Positions 7,321 through 15,832 of a stretch of 64,000 nucleotides of DNA are shown here, piece by piece. Source of the DNA: a virus; IMG/VR virus record IMGVR_UViG_3300046492_000366, positions 1 to 64,000 of that record, one strand, 5' to 3'. The notes beneath the pieces are model-generated. The model had not been told where the DNA came from, searched no databases, and saw nothing but the letters and a program-made list of their open reading frames with translations. Each line of letters opens with the position of its first letter. The first letter of the stretch is position 1. Made by a program: the position numbers and the translations under genes.

Positions 7321-7673
7321 GTCCCGTACCTGATCGCGTAGCCCTTGGCCACAACTCTGGATTGCAGGGTCGAAGCGCTAGAGGAAGGGTTCTTCGGCAG
7401 AACTGTCACCTGACCTACAGCCGTGGTGACATAGGGGTACGATTTGGTATTACCGCTCCCGTCTAACTCCGATGACTGCACGTCTTGCGCCCTCGTCGGA
7501 ATGATCATGAACACACAGTTCGCCGGATTGAATCCCGGGATGCTCAGCGTGTAGCTAGGCACCGTTCCGCTGAAGTCAATCACGCCCTGCCAAAGCACTT
7601 GGTACGTAAAAGAGTTTGTGTCCATAGCGAGAAACCCGTTCTCGTCAAAGACACGCAGACCAAATAGAGCCAT
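7317..7673 (-). CDS. Tail tip-associated protein
   Basis: 118 residues, beta-rich, beginning with a G-L-R-V-F-D-E-N-G motif. Proteins of this size and N-terminus commonly follow the J gene in lambda-like Pseudomonas phages. It starts 3 bp after the J stop and is coupled to the next gene by ATGA overlap. Structural role inferred from position. Confidence 0.65.
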   Translation of the reverse strand: MALFGLRVFDENGFLAMDTNSFTYQVLWQGVIDFSGTVPSYTLSIPGFNPANCVFMIIPTRAQDVQSSELDGSGNTKSYPYVTTAVGQVTVLPKNPSSSASTLQSRVVAKGYAIRYGT

Positions 7674-7676
7674 TGA

Positions 7677-10600
7677 TTACCCCAGATAACCGAGACGGAC
7701 ACGCAGCACGTTGTTGGCGTCGTAGACCGAGACGTTCAGCGAGTTGATCACCAGTCGGCCCTGTCCGGGCACGATGCCGTTGATCTCCAGCGTTCCGTCT
7801 TTATTGAGAATCCAGCCTTGCTGGCCGGGGATATAGTTGTTCGAGCTGATGAAGTTGCCGATCTTGGCATTGGTGATGCTGCCGTCTTGTAGGAACGCGG
7901 AGCGCATGAACACCTGGCCGCCCTGCACTGCAAACGGCACCGAGATTGCGCCGCCGGCAATCGTGTTGACGATGGCGAACCGATCCGCCGCAACCAGGAA
8001 CTGGCTCTGAAAAACACCGTTCACGTTCTCGATGCCCAAGCCAATGCCAGCAGCCACGTACTGACCATTCGCAGTGACCGACATCTTCACCGACCACATC
8101 GTTTTCAGGTTGCCATCGAGATCGGCAAAAGCCTCGGCGGTCTCCTGGATGGCGGATGTGTTGTCTCCGACCGTTGCTGTCAGTTGCGTGATTTTGGTGG
8201 CAGTGGCCTCTTCGTTCGTGGCGACCGTACGCTCCAGCTCGGTCAGGTTTGCAGCGTTTTCACCCACCTCGGAATCAAGCGTTGTTACCCGCTGGGTAAG
8301 CGCGCTGTTTTGCGAGGCCCGGACCTTTACTTCTTCAGCAAAGCTGGTCGTAGCATTCCATCCACGCAAGGCATCCTGTGCGTCACCCTCTCCATCTTCG
8401 TCGCGGTAGGAGGCCCGCAGTGCTTGGAAAGCTGTCGCTTGCGCAGTCACCACGCCGTCGATTTCGGTGATGTCGGCAGTGTTGGTTTGAACCTGCTGAG
8501 CCAAGCCGTTTGCCGTCTGCACTGTCTGCCCAACGTCGAGCCAGTAAGCAGGGTTCGGCGGCGGCATGTCGATCGGAACTGGGCCGGTAGCCTGATAGAT
8601 CCGCTTGCCGACGACCACAAGGTCGTATTCCTCGTAGGTGTCGTCCGGGTTGTAAGTCTTTAGCCCGTCCAGCGCATCGATCTGTGCTTGGAGCCCTGGG
8701 ATTTTGTCGATCTCGTCGAGGATGTCCTTGCCCAACTCGGTGCGACCAATCTCACCGGCGATCATTTCCAGAATGGCCGCAGCGTCGGAGCTCGACTGCC
8801 CCTGCACACCGATGCCGATCGGATACCACGGCCCGATGTTGCCGATCTTGTCGACGATCCGCCCCCAGAAGTAGAACGTCACGCCAGCTCGCAGGCCGAG
8901 CATGGAGAAATCACTCTGCGGGTAAGCCAGGTCGGTCAGTTTGGTAGCCATGTCGAGCTGGGTGGTTTGGCTGTACCAGATTTCAGTCCTTTGGCTATCC
9001 TCGGCACCGGCAGGGAAACCCCACTTCAGGTAGATGCCGAACAGCAATGGCGTGGCATTCAGGTAGCTGAGCGCCGGCGGCAATCCCTGCTTGCCTTTGA
9101 GATTGGTCAAGATTGAATTGCGCCAGATCGACGTGATATCGAACGCACTCACGGCCCGCACCCGGGCCACGTAAGCGCCCGCGTAAATCCCAGCTACATC
9201 GACGTTGGTCATGCCGGTGCGCTGCAGCTTGATCCAGTTGCCGCTGTCTTTGCGCCACTCGATGTCGTAGCCGACGGCGCCAGGTACGGCAGGCCAGCTG
9301 ATGGTCATGGTGGCAACGGCCAGCCCTTGGACAACCGCCGAAGTGGATACGAGCGTTACGCTCGCCGGCGCCGGCACCACCGTGATCGGAATCACGCTGA
9401 TTGGTCGCTCTTCAAGCCGGGCGCCGGTATCGATATAGGCAAACTTGCTCGGGTCGTATTGCAGCGCACTGATTTCGAAGTCGCCTTCGGTGGTGCGCCT
9501 GGTGCGCAGCACGCGGTACAGCGGAATCGCCAAATCGTCCGCATCGAGCGCCCATTGCAACTGCGCGATCGGTGGTTCGCTGTAGTTCGTGGTGACGGTC
9601 ACGTCGCGTCCGATAACTTTCTGCACGGTGCGACCTTCTGCGCGGCCGCCCGGCAGGTTGATGATCAACCGATCACCGACCTTGGCCTGGGTGTCACGGT
9701 CGAGCGTCACCACGCGGCCAGACGCGGCCGAGATGCGCCCGCCCACCTCCCGCCCCGCCAGCAGCGAATCAGCCACCGGAATGATGTGCCCGGGCAACGG
9801 GATCACGCCTTCCATGCCAGTCTTGAATGACACGGTGCGATCTTGGTTGTTGCTGAGGATCGCCCACTTGCCGCGACGCTGGGCTTCCGATGCCCGGGTG
9901 CAGCCAATGGCGCTCAGCTCGAGCGGCCGGTCGCCGTAACGGCGCTGCAATTCCAGATCGGCGAAAGGGATAACGTCGGTGTCGTAGTTGTTCGCCGGGT
10001 TGTCGTAACTGACCAGTGCCCGGGTGTAGCGCGTCTTCGCCGAGGCGCTGCCGTAGGAGAATTTGCCATCAATGACGTTGGCGCGAGTGAAGACGTAGTC
10101 GAAGTCTTGCGCGCGCGGCATGTCGGCCTGCATCACCAGCTGGCCCTGAGCCCAGTAGGTCATGCCCCGGTAAATGCCGGCGATATCGCGCAGCAAAGAC
10201 CATGCATCAGCCTTGCCTTGTAGGTTCATGTCACACAGGAAGCGCGGCTCGACGCCATTCAAGCCGTTCGGCACAAGCTGGTCGCAGTACTGCGCGATCC
10301 GATAAAGCTCCCACTTGTCGACCATGAAAGGCTTGATGCGCTTGCCCAGGCCGAACCGGTCTTCGGTGCACACGCCGAAGGTGATCCACGCCGGATTGTT
10401 GGTCCAAGCGGATTTCATCGAACCATCCCACGTCCCGGTGTACGTGCGCAGGATAGGGTCGTAGTTGCTCGGCACCATCCAGCGGCGCGCTTTGCACTTA
10501 ACGGTCACAGCGGGGATGTTGGTGAACTGCTCGGCGTCAAATTCGATGTAGAGCAGCGCCGTATTCGGGTAGCGCAGCTTGGCGTCGATGACTTCGGTGT

Positions 10601-11240
10601 AGCCGGCCACCAGCATGGTGTCGGCGATCTTGTTGCTGTTCTGGTTCGGCGTCAGGCGGCGCACGCGGATCTGCCAGCCGGTTGTGGCGTCCGGCAGATC
10701 GATGCGGCGCGAGCGCTCATAGCGCGTGGTGGTCTTACCATCAACGGCGTCCACCAGCACCTGCTGATAGGCTCCCCCATCGGTGGCCACGTCGATGGCG
10801 TATTCGATGCGATAGCCACCGACGTTGCCTTCATCGTCGGCACGCTGCAGGGCCGGCCACGCCAGGCGCATGCGCACGGCCGAAAGCTGGGTGTTGGTGA
10901 TGGAACGCACCCACGCCGCATCGCTGCGCAGCTCGATATTCAGCGACGTCTCGCTCTCCACCGAGGGAATGCCTGGGATGTACGCCTGATCCACCGAGCC
11001 CGACCGCCAGTCCCACTTCACGCCAGGAAAATTGTAGTTGCCGCTGGCATCGCGGATCGGCGTGTTGTCCAGATAGATGTCGTACTCGGTCGGTACCGCG
11101 TCGAACTCGCCCTCGCCCACGGCGATGAGCAGCTTTGCCAAGTTGGTCGAGCGCAGGCTGTCGCTTGCTTCGACTGGCGACTTAGGCTTACTGCTGCCAC
11201 CTTTCTCGCCGTGGATATCGATCTGTGCTGCTGCGCCCAT
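7677..11240 (-). CDS. J: Central tail tip / host specificity protein J
   Basis: 1187 residues (start at 11240, preceded by CTGGAGGAAAG; an upstream in-frame ATG at 11291 lies before that site). The N-terminal half matches the gpJ core (tip attachment). Fibronectin III-like segments around residues 620-800 and a coiled-coil plus C-terminal receptor-binding region (about 850-1187) follow. Length is close to lambda J (1132). It acts at the tail tip, binding the receptor and triggering DNA ejection. Confidence 0.93.
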   Translation of the reverse strand: MGAAAQIDIHGEKGGSSKPKSPVEASDSLRSTNLAKLLIAVGEGEFDAVPTEYDIYLDNTPIRDASGNYNFPGVKWDWRSGSVDQAYIPGIPSVESETSLNIELRSDAAWVRSITNTQLSAVRMRLAWPALQRADDEGNVGGYRIEYAIDVATDGGAYQQVLVDAVDGKTTTRYERSRRIDLPDATTGWQIRVRRLTPNQNSNKIADTMLVAGYTEVIDAKLRYPNTALLYIEFDAEQFTNIPAVTVKCKARRWMVPSNYDPILRTYTGTWDGSMKSAWTNNPAWITFGVCTEDRFGLGKRIKPFMVDKWELYRIAQYCDQLVPNGLNGVEPRFLCDMNLQGKADAWSLLRDIAGIYRGMTYWAQGQLVMQADMPRAQDFDYVFTRANVIDGKFSYGSASAKTRYTRALVSYDNPANNYDTDVIPFADLELQRRYGDRPLELSAIGCTRASEAQRRGKWAILSNNQDRTVSFKTGMEGVIPLPGHIIPVADSLLAGREVGGRISAASGRVVTLDRDTQAKVGDRLIINLPGGRAEGRTVQKVIGRDVTVTTNYSEPPIAQLQWALDADDLAIPLYRVLRTRRTTEGDFEISALQYDPSKFAYIDTGARLEERPISVIPITVVPAPASVTLVSTSAVVQGLAVATMTISWPAVPGAVGYDIEWRKDSGNWIKLQRTGMTNVDVAGIYAGAYVARVRAVSAFDITSIWRNSILTNLKGKQGLPPALSYLNATPLLFGIYLKWGFPAGAEDSQRTEIWYSQTTQLDMATKLTDLAYPQSDFSMLGLRAGVTFYFWGRIVDKIGNIGPWYPIGIGVQGQSSSDAAAILEMIAGEIGRTELGKDILDEIDKIPGLQAQIDALDGLKTYNPDDTYEEYDLVVVGKRIYQATGPVPIDMPPPNPAYWLDVGQTVQTANGLAQQVQTNTADITEIDGVVTAQATAFQALRASYRDEDGEGDAQDALRGWNATTSFAEEVKVRASQNSALTQRVTTLDSEVGENAANLTELERTVATNEEATATKITQLTATVGDNTSAIQETAEAFADLDGNLKTMWSVKMSVTANGQYVAAGIGLGIENVNGVFQSQFLVAADRFAIVNTIAGGAISVPFAVQGGQVFMRSAFLQDGSITNAKIGNFISSNNYIPGQQGWILNKDGTLEINGIVPGQGRLVINSLNVSVYDANNVLRVRLGYLG

Positions 11241-11256
11241 GCTTTCCTCCAGGCAT

Positions 11257-11278
11257 AAAAAAACCCGCCGTAGCGGGT
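11257..11278 (-). terminator. Terminator hairpin between the Abi-like gene and J
   Basis: Stem ACCCGC/GCGGGT (11263-11268 with 11273-11278), followed on the minus strand by a T-run (complement of 11257-11262). It lies 16 bp beyond the stop of the abortive-infection-type gene and just before the J ribosome site, so it could end an independent transcript of the inserted gene. Confidence 0.8.
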
Positions 11279-11294
11279 AATAAGGTGACAAATA

Positions 11295-12197
11295 TCAAAG
11301 TGAAAGAATCGGCAACCCCAGCACATGAACTCTATCCAACAGCCTATGTTGCGGCACACCTATACAGAAAGAATACTTTACCAACAACTCTTTTAAATGA
11401 TCAGTACCGCAAACCACTGCATAATAAAAAATTAACAATTTTTCCGAGTCCGAGAAAAGCGATTTATACATATTTATATATAACTTATTACCTTCCAAAA
11501 AAGAATCAATATATGACAGCGTTATTTCGACACCTGCCATGTATTGCTGCAGTTCTTCACCATCATTTTGCCAAAAATGATCAAAAGCGACAACCAACCC
11601 TCTAAGCTCATCTCTACGTGGCTTTATATTTAACAGCCCGATCACTGTAACGTTTGGGTTGTCGGGTACAGCCGTATTTTTCACGAAGGACGAATGAAGC
11701 CTCTTGCAAAAAATCTTTATACAATCACGCCCCTTTGTAACTTTATTATTACTATCAACCAAGTCTATGGCGGCCAACGCTGCCATATGCGTATCAATCA
11801 TTTTATAGAAGGTCGCAACTGAGTTTTGCATTTTGAAATTTTCAACCTGCTGATCTAGCGCATTTGCAGATTTAGCCAGCTCGACACGAGACTCCTTTAA
11901 TTCCACCCTTTGTATGGTGATAGTTATCAAAAGCCCCATAAAAGCAAAAAACGTCAGTATTGGATTAGTTACCCCTCCAAAAAAATCCCCAAAAACACCT
12001 GATGAAAAAACCTCATCCTTTGACCGAACCGCGATTACAACATCCGCAATAAAAACAACAAAAATCACGACTACAGCCGCAACAAAAATACGGTAAAGCT
12101 TTCGGACACCATCCTCTTCCCCCGGAAGCACCAACGCTTCAAACCACCTATACGGAGCACTCAACAGTTTTTTTAAAAATCCATTTCCGCTGTCCAT
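11295..12197 (-). CDS. putAbiC-type abortive infection membrane protein
   Basis: 300 residues, strikingly A/T-rich compared with the flanking tail genes. Two membrane segments (about 36-56 and 78-95) flank the motif G-D-F-F-G-G-V-T-N-P-I-L (70-81). A coiled coil (96-128) and a helical cytoplasmic domain beginning F-Y-K-M-I-D-T-H follow. This layout is that of the 'putative phage abortive infection protein' (putAbiC) family; it has no recognisable enzyme motif. It is inserted between tail genes I and J, preceded by GGAG and followed by its own terminator, as expected for a moron expressed in the lysogen. Anti-phage activity is family-based inference. Confidence 0.75.
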   Translation of the reverse strand: MDSGNGFLKKLLSAPYRWFEALVLPGEEDGVRKLYRIFVAAVVVIFVVFIADVVIAVRSKDEVFSSGVFGDFFGGVTNPILTFFAFMGLLITITIQRVELKESRVELAKSANALDQQVENFKMQNSVATFYKMIDTHMAALAAIDLVDSNNKVTKGRDCIKIFCKRLHSSFVKNTAVPDNPNVTVIGLLNIKPRRDELRGLVVAFDHFWQNDGEELQQYMAGVEITLSYIDSFLEGNKLYINMYKSLFSDSEKLLIFYYAVVCGTDHLKELLVKYSFCIGVPQHRLLDRVHVLGLPILSL

Positions 12198-12231
12198 AAT
12201 GTGGCTCCAATAATCTTAAAAAATAATGTTG

Positions 12232-12840
12232 CTACATTTTATCCTCTGCGTAAATGGACGCTGAGATGATCATCCCGCCCCACCGGCGTTCGCCGATGCA
12301 GATAGGCACGGGGTTGCCGCTGGCCGTGGTGTTCTTGGCGCTGCCGAAGGCATAGGACGGGGAGTTTTCGGGGGAAACGCTTTGCTTCAGTCCTGAGGCT
12401 TGCGGACTGAGCATTTGGATCACGCCGCCGATCGCCATAGACGCGCCGGCCGCATACAAAAACGGCGATGCGGCTGCAAACGGAGTGAATGACAGTACAT
12501 AGGCCGCGGCGATCATCACTGTGCCGATGATGGTCTGCAGCCCGCCGGCGCGCTTGCTCCCGGCAATCACCGGAACAATGCGAATTTCACGCGTACCGCC
12601 AAGATCGAATCCGTCCATCCCAATATTTGCGCGATTCCGGAAGATCGCAAACTTCAGCCCAAGGCGCTCCAGTCGTTTAATTTCCTCGGCGAAACCATCA
12701 ATCGTCGCATTGAGTGCGCGGAATACCTCGACGGCCGATCCGCCATCAAGAAGGAATTGCTTGCTTCGAAAAAACTTCTTCGCGAGCGAACCGGACAGCA
12801 TCACTTTCGTCATTGGCGTATAGGTAATTGCTGAGCACAT
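12232..12840 (-). CDS. I: Tail assembly protein I
   Basis: 202 residues with the gpI layout: a ubiquitin-like N-terminal domain (about 1-90), a hydrophobic Ala-rich segment (about 100-145) and a C-terminal V-P-I-C-I-G-E-R-R-W-G-G segment. In lambda gpI acts between K and J in tail tip assembly and is not in the virion. Here it is separated from J by the inserted Abi-like gene. CTGGAG lies ahead of the ATG, after a terminator hairpin. Confidence 0.88.
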   Translation of the reverse strand: MCSAITYTPMTKVMLSGSLAKKFFRSKQFLLDGGSAVEVFRALNATIDGFAEEIKRLERLGLKFAIFRNRANIGMDGFDLGGTREIRIVPVIAGSKRAGGLQTIIGTVMIAAAYVLSFTPFAAASPFLYAAGASMAIGGVIQMLSPQASGLKQSVSPENSPSYAFGSAKNTTASGNPVPICIGERRWGGMIISASIYAEDKM

Positions 12841-12857
12841 GCCATTCTCCAGGCAAT

Positions 12858-12878
12858 AAAAAACCGCCCGGAGGCGGT
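12858..12878 (-). terminator. Terminator hairpin between lipoprotein and I
   Basis: Stem ACCGCC/GGCGGT (12863-12868 with 12873-12878) followed by a minus-strand T-run. Same design as the hairpins at 4995, 11257, 21918 and 26682. Confidence 0.75.
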
Positions 12879-12882
12879 CTGT

Positions 12883-13305
12883 TCAGAGAGTCGTGGGCAG
12901 TATATCGATCTGCCCATCGCCCCCGGTGAAAACTCGGTATTTCTTGATCGCGCCGTCTTTCACGATCGCTTCCCGCTCCACTCGGGCTGCACCCATGGAG
13001 CAGATGCCAGAGCCGGTGTAAGCGGCGCCAACTGAAACCGAATCAGGCCGCAGATAGAAAGATGCCTTCTGACCTGGGTCGAGCTTGGCGGCTTGTTTCC
13101 CATCGATGAAAACCGCCATTGAGCAAAGGCTTCCGGTCTGCCCAGAGTCGCGGATCACTTGCAGTGTCCCATATGCTCCTGATGGCTTAGCCTGGTACGC
13201 CGACAGCTGACTGGCCGGCGCCTGTTTGGCTTGATTGGAAGGCGTCGGTGAAGTCGCACACCCAGCCAACAGCGCTACCGCCAGCGCTCCTACGATCAAT
13301 TTCAT
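12883..13305 (-). CDS. Phage-encoded lipoprotein, candidate superinfection exclusion
   Basis: 140 residues from the ATG at 13305 (AGGAG ahead; an in-frame ATG at 13350 would spoil the signal peptide). The signal peptide ends in the lipobox L-L-A-G-C (Cys at about residue 16). The mature part is a Thr/Ser-rich linker then a compact beta-rich domain of about 90 residues with two Cys. It sits between tail genes K and I. Lipoproteins in this place often act in superinfection exclusion, but no family was recognised, so that is inference. Confidence 0.75.
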   Translation of the reverse strand: MKLIVGALAVALLAGCATSPTPSNQAKQAPASQLSAYQAKPSGAYGTLQVIRDSGQTGSLCSMAVFIDGKQAAKLDPGQKASFYLRPDSVSVGAAYTGSGICSMGAARVEREAIVKDGAIKKYRVFTGGDGQIDILPTTL

Positions 13306-13306
13306 G

Positions 13307-13327
13307 CAGGTCACTCCTGTGGGAAAG
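13307..13327. repeat. 21-bp direct repeat, copy 1
   Basis: Exact 21-bp match to 14182-14202. It covers the ribosome-binding region of the lipoprotein gene (reverse complement contains AGGAGTGACCTG). The two copies bracket the plus-strand two-gene insert 13410-14167. Confidence 0.85.
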
Positions 13328-13409
13328 GGACGTACTGTAACATTGGCCATGCGGGCGCTTTGAGCCGCCTTTACATTAATTGGAAAGCTTGAGAAAAGTG
13401 GAAGCCGTC

Positions 13410-13871
13410 ATGGAAGAATGGATGAACAATCCGCAACCCTGGATTAACAGCGTCATTTCAGCAACTATCGCGCTCGCCCTAGCAAAACTTTATCGACTAG
13501 CACGCGGTAAAATTCAGCCATTGCTAGTTGGAGCAAAGGGTAGTATCCGTTCATTTTTCCGCGGTAGAAAATTGAAGGATTTAAAACGCATCAAAGCCGC
13601 TCGATTTGACAGCGTCAGGATCAATAGAGAGATTGTTCTTAGCTACACCATGCTTGCATTCTTTATTTTGGCAGCAGTACTTTGCGTGGGTAGTTTTGGG
13701 TTCGCGCCCGCGGAAGCATATAAAAACCATATCGCTGCCATGATATACGGATCGATAACCGGCATCCCACTGTTGATATTTGAATTCGCTTGGCTGATCA
13801 CATCTACGCGAGTCGACGAAATGCTGAAATACCGGAGCCGTATCAAGCGACGCGGACGCACTCTTTTCTAA
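13410..13871 (+). CDS. Two-pass membrane protein, unknown function (moron)
   Basis: 153 residues from the ATG at 13410 (a TTG at 13380 is also open). A short amphipathic N-terminus, a basic region (about 25-75), two membrane segments (about 84-104 and 112-135) and a basic tail rich in R/K. It is read against the late operon and paired with the gene at 13886. Not recognised. Orientation and composition indicate a lysogen-expressed accessory gene. Confidence 0.6.
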   Translation: MEEWMNNPQPWINSVISATIALALAKLYRLARGKIQPLLVGAKGSIRSFFRGRKLKDLKRIKAARFDSVRINREIVLSYTMLAFFILAAVLCVGSFGFAPAEAYKNHIAAMIYGSITGIPLLIFEFAWLITSTRVDEMLKYRSRIKRRGRTLF

Positions 13872-13885
13872 AGGGAAGATGCGAT

Positions 13886-14167
13886 ATGCGAGCGAACGAC
13901 TTTATCTTCAAACACATTGGACACAAAAAAAGTGAAACCGGCTTAATTGGCTGTTATCACTTGGAGGTGACCGATACCCGCAGCGGCAAGATCGCCACGA
14001 TCTCTGTGGAGCCCAAGCACCTTGCCTCAGCCCGAAGCATGAAGAGAATCCTGCTAGATAGATGCATTCTCTACAGCGCAACGCGCGCGGAGCATAACCA
14101 GATGCTTCTAAAAATGTTCGACTACGCGCACGGCCAGGCTGAGAACGAAGATTTCGCGCTGAGCTGA
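13886..14167 (+). CDS. Small basic hypothetical protein, partner of 13410-13871
   Basis: 93 residues. The N-terminal half looks beta-rich (motif I-G-C-Y-H-L-E-V-T-D) and the C-terminal half helical and basic; there is no membrane segment. The ATG at 13886 follows AAGGGAAG by about 8 bases and starts 15 bp after the membrane protein stop, so the two form an operon. Function unknown. Confidence 0.6.
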   Translation: MRANDFIFKHIGHKKSETGLIGCYHLEVTDTRSGKIATISVEPKHLASARSMKRILLDRCILYSATRAEHNQMLLKMFDYAHGQAENEDFALS

Positions 14168-14181
14168 AGGGGCGAGTGTCA

Positions 14182-14202
14182 CAGGTCACTCCTGTGGGAA
14201 AG
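14182..14202. repeat. 21-bp direct repeat, copy 2
   Basis: Exact copy of 13307-13327, immediately after the plus-strand insert. Here it is not followed by the lipoprotein start codon, so it looks like a duplicated upstream region left by insertion of the cassette. Confidence 0.85.
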
Positions 14203-14234
14203 TTTGCACGATATCACTGGGGCGAAAGGAAATG

Positions 14235-14259
14235 AAAAAGCCCAGCGCGAGGCTGGGCT
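14235..14259 (-). terminator. Terminator of the small gene 14275-14457
   Basis: Stem AGCCCAGC/GCTGGGCT (14239-14246 with 14252-14259) with a minus-strand T5 run (complement of 14235-14239), 16 bp past the stop codon. Confidence 0.8.
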
Positions 14260-14274
14260 GGGCTGGCTTATAAA

Positions 14275-14457
14275 TCAGGATCGTCTACGCCGTTCTTCCA
14301 GCAACTCATCGGCAATCTCCGCAGCTCTTTTTGTAGCTTTCAGAACAAAGTCTCGAGGGTCGCGCCCATCGACTGAGCTGTATGCAATATGAATAGCTGC
14401 GGCAGCGTACTGGTCCCAAGCTTGCAGCTCAGTTTCTGTTTTAGCTTTAGTCGACAT
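14275..14457 (-). CDS. Small hypothetical protein
   Basis: 60 residues, helical, Ala- and Arg-rich, ending E-E-R-R-R-R-S. The ATG at 14457 has AAGGGAA 5 bases upstream; an in-frame ATG at 14487 has no such site. No family recognised. It has its own terminator inside the late gene cluster, so it is likely an independent moron. The interval 14458-14703 shows no further gene. Confidence 0.6.
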   Translation of the reverse strand: MSTKAKTETELQAWDQYAAAAIHIAYSSVDGRDPRDFVLKATKRAAEIADELLEERRRRS

Positions 14458-14703
14458 ATATTCCCTTGTCTTGGTGGTCGGGCACATTGCCCGTGGCAGA
14501 CTTTATAAGACTTGAGAGAGGCGGCAACTACGACCAAAGTCTACGCTGCTCACCCCATCCACCCTGTACGAATCCTCAGTAACACTCCGCCATGCGCCGA
14601 TAGTAGCCTCTCGCCTCTACGCAACGGATTCCCCATTCCTTTGCCTGCAAGCCTAAGGACTGGGATTGCGCCAATTTCGGCGCGTTTATGACCTGGAGGT
14701 CAA

Positions 14704-14934
14704 ATGCAAAACGTAGAACATCGGTTGGCTCAACTTGAGCAAGCAGCAAACACAGTTTCAGCAGCGACACTGAATGCATTGGCGGCAATCATCAGCGCAG
14801 TAACGAAGCTTGAGTCCGTAGACCGGCAATCCTTGCGAGAGGAGCTTGAGACATTCAAGGCGATTCAGCTTCAGAATGGCAATCAAGCGGAATATGTGAG
14901 AATGCTCTCCCATCTGCAATCGCGCATTTACTGA
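14704..14934 (+). CDS. Small helical hypothetical protein (moron)
   Basis: 76 residues, almost entirely helical with heptads typical of a short coiled coil. A strong TGGAGG lies 6 bases ahead of the ATG. It is read against the late operon between tail genes. Function unknown. Confidence 0.6.
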   Translation: MQNVEHRLAQLEQAANTVSAATLNALAAIISAVTKLESVDRQSLREELETFKAIQLQNGNQAEYVRMLSHLQSRIY

Positions 14935-15041
14935 TTCACTTTGGGCGCCTGCTCCGCTGAGCTAGGCGCCTGAACCTGACCCAAGCCAAGCCCGGCGACG
15001 GCCAGGCCGCCTGATTTCATACCTACAAATATAACTTTCAT
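14928..15041 (-). CDS. 37-residue small protein
   Basis: A short frame starting M-K-V-I-F-V-G-M-K and continuing with a Gly/Ala/Leu-rich stretch, ending P-K-V-N-Q. AAGGAAAG lies 5 bases ahead of the ATG. Its 3' end overlaps the 3' end of the plus-strand gene 14704-14934 by 7 bp. The good ribosome site and clean start support translation; no homologue recognised. Confidence 0.4.
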   Translation of the reverse strand: MKVIFVGMKSGGLAVAGLGLGQVQAPSSAEQAPKVNQ

Positions 15042-15066
15042 ATTGCTTTCCTTGGATAGAGCCATT

Positions 15067-15831
15067 TCACGCTGGTGATTTTTTGTCTTTGTGCCGAAGA
15101 ATCAGCCGTGTCCTATCGAGCCATGGGCCGCCAAAAACTATTACTTCCGACGGCCTGCCGTACAGGTGGTGCAACAGGAATGGGCCGGGGCCGAATGTGG
15201 CAGCATCCTCACCAGGCAACGCCGGATCGGCGCCGAGGAAGATTCCTGCATGATTTGGGAAAACCGTCCGCCCCACGTCCATGACGATCATGTCGCCGCG
15301 CTGCGGCTGGTCGACGCGGTAGAATCCGGCGGCCTCGTAGTTCGCTTCGTACAGGCTGGTGTTGTCTTTGCTCTCCCACCAGCCATCGGCGCGCTTGAAA
15401 GCTTCGAACTCTAGCCCCCACTCGCGCTTGTACCAGTCGGCACAAACCTGCCAGCAATCCCACGCGCCGTGCACGAATGACCGTTTCAGCAGCGGTACTT
15501 CACCAGTCGGTACGATGGTGCGCAGATCGCCCTCGGGCCAGCTCAGGATGTGCCAAGGCATGGACGTCGCTTCGCACATGGCGAGGTCGCGCGGCGAAGG
15601 CCGGCTGGTGGCGTCCGGGTGCGAGTGCACGACGCCGATCACCTCGCCGACGTCTTCGGCCGCTGCGTACTCCTCCGGATCAATTCGGAATTCCTCACTC
15701 GGCTCCGAGGAGACATTGCTACACGGGTAGTACTGCTGTTTTCGGCCCACGGCCAGCAGCAGCCCGCAGCACTCTTTCGGGTACTCGGCAGCCGCGTGCG
15801 CCTGGATCGCGTTCAAGATGTGCTTTCGCAT
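15067..15831 (-). CDS. K: Tail tip protein K (JAMM/NlpC-P60 peptidase)
   Basis: 254 residues, two domains. The N-terminal JAMM/MPN domain has Glu20, H-S-H-P (69-72) and the downstream Asp82, the zinc metalloprotease signature. The C-terminal NlpC/P60 domain has D-C-W-Q (Cys126) and N-H-A-G (His near 197). In lambda, K works with I and L in building the tail tip and probably cleaves peptidoglycan at entry. Its start abuts the L stop. Confidence 0.92.
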   Translation of the reverse strand: MRKHILNAIQAHAAAEYPKECCGLLLAVGRKQQYYPCSNVSSEPSEEFRIDPEEYAAAEDVGEVIGVVHSHPDATSRPSPRDLAMCEATSMPWHILSWPEGDLRTIVPTGEVPLLKRSFVHGAWDCWQVCADWYKREWGLEFEAFKRADGWWESKDNTSLYEANYEAAGFYRVDQPQRGDMIVMDVGRTVFPNHAGIFLGADPALPGEDAATFGPGPFLLHHLYGRPSEVIVFGGPWLDRTRLILRHKDKKSPA

Positions 15832-15832
15832 G

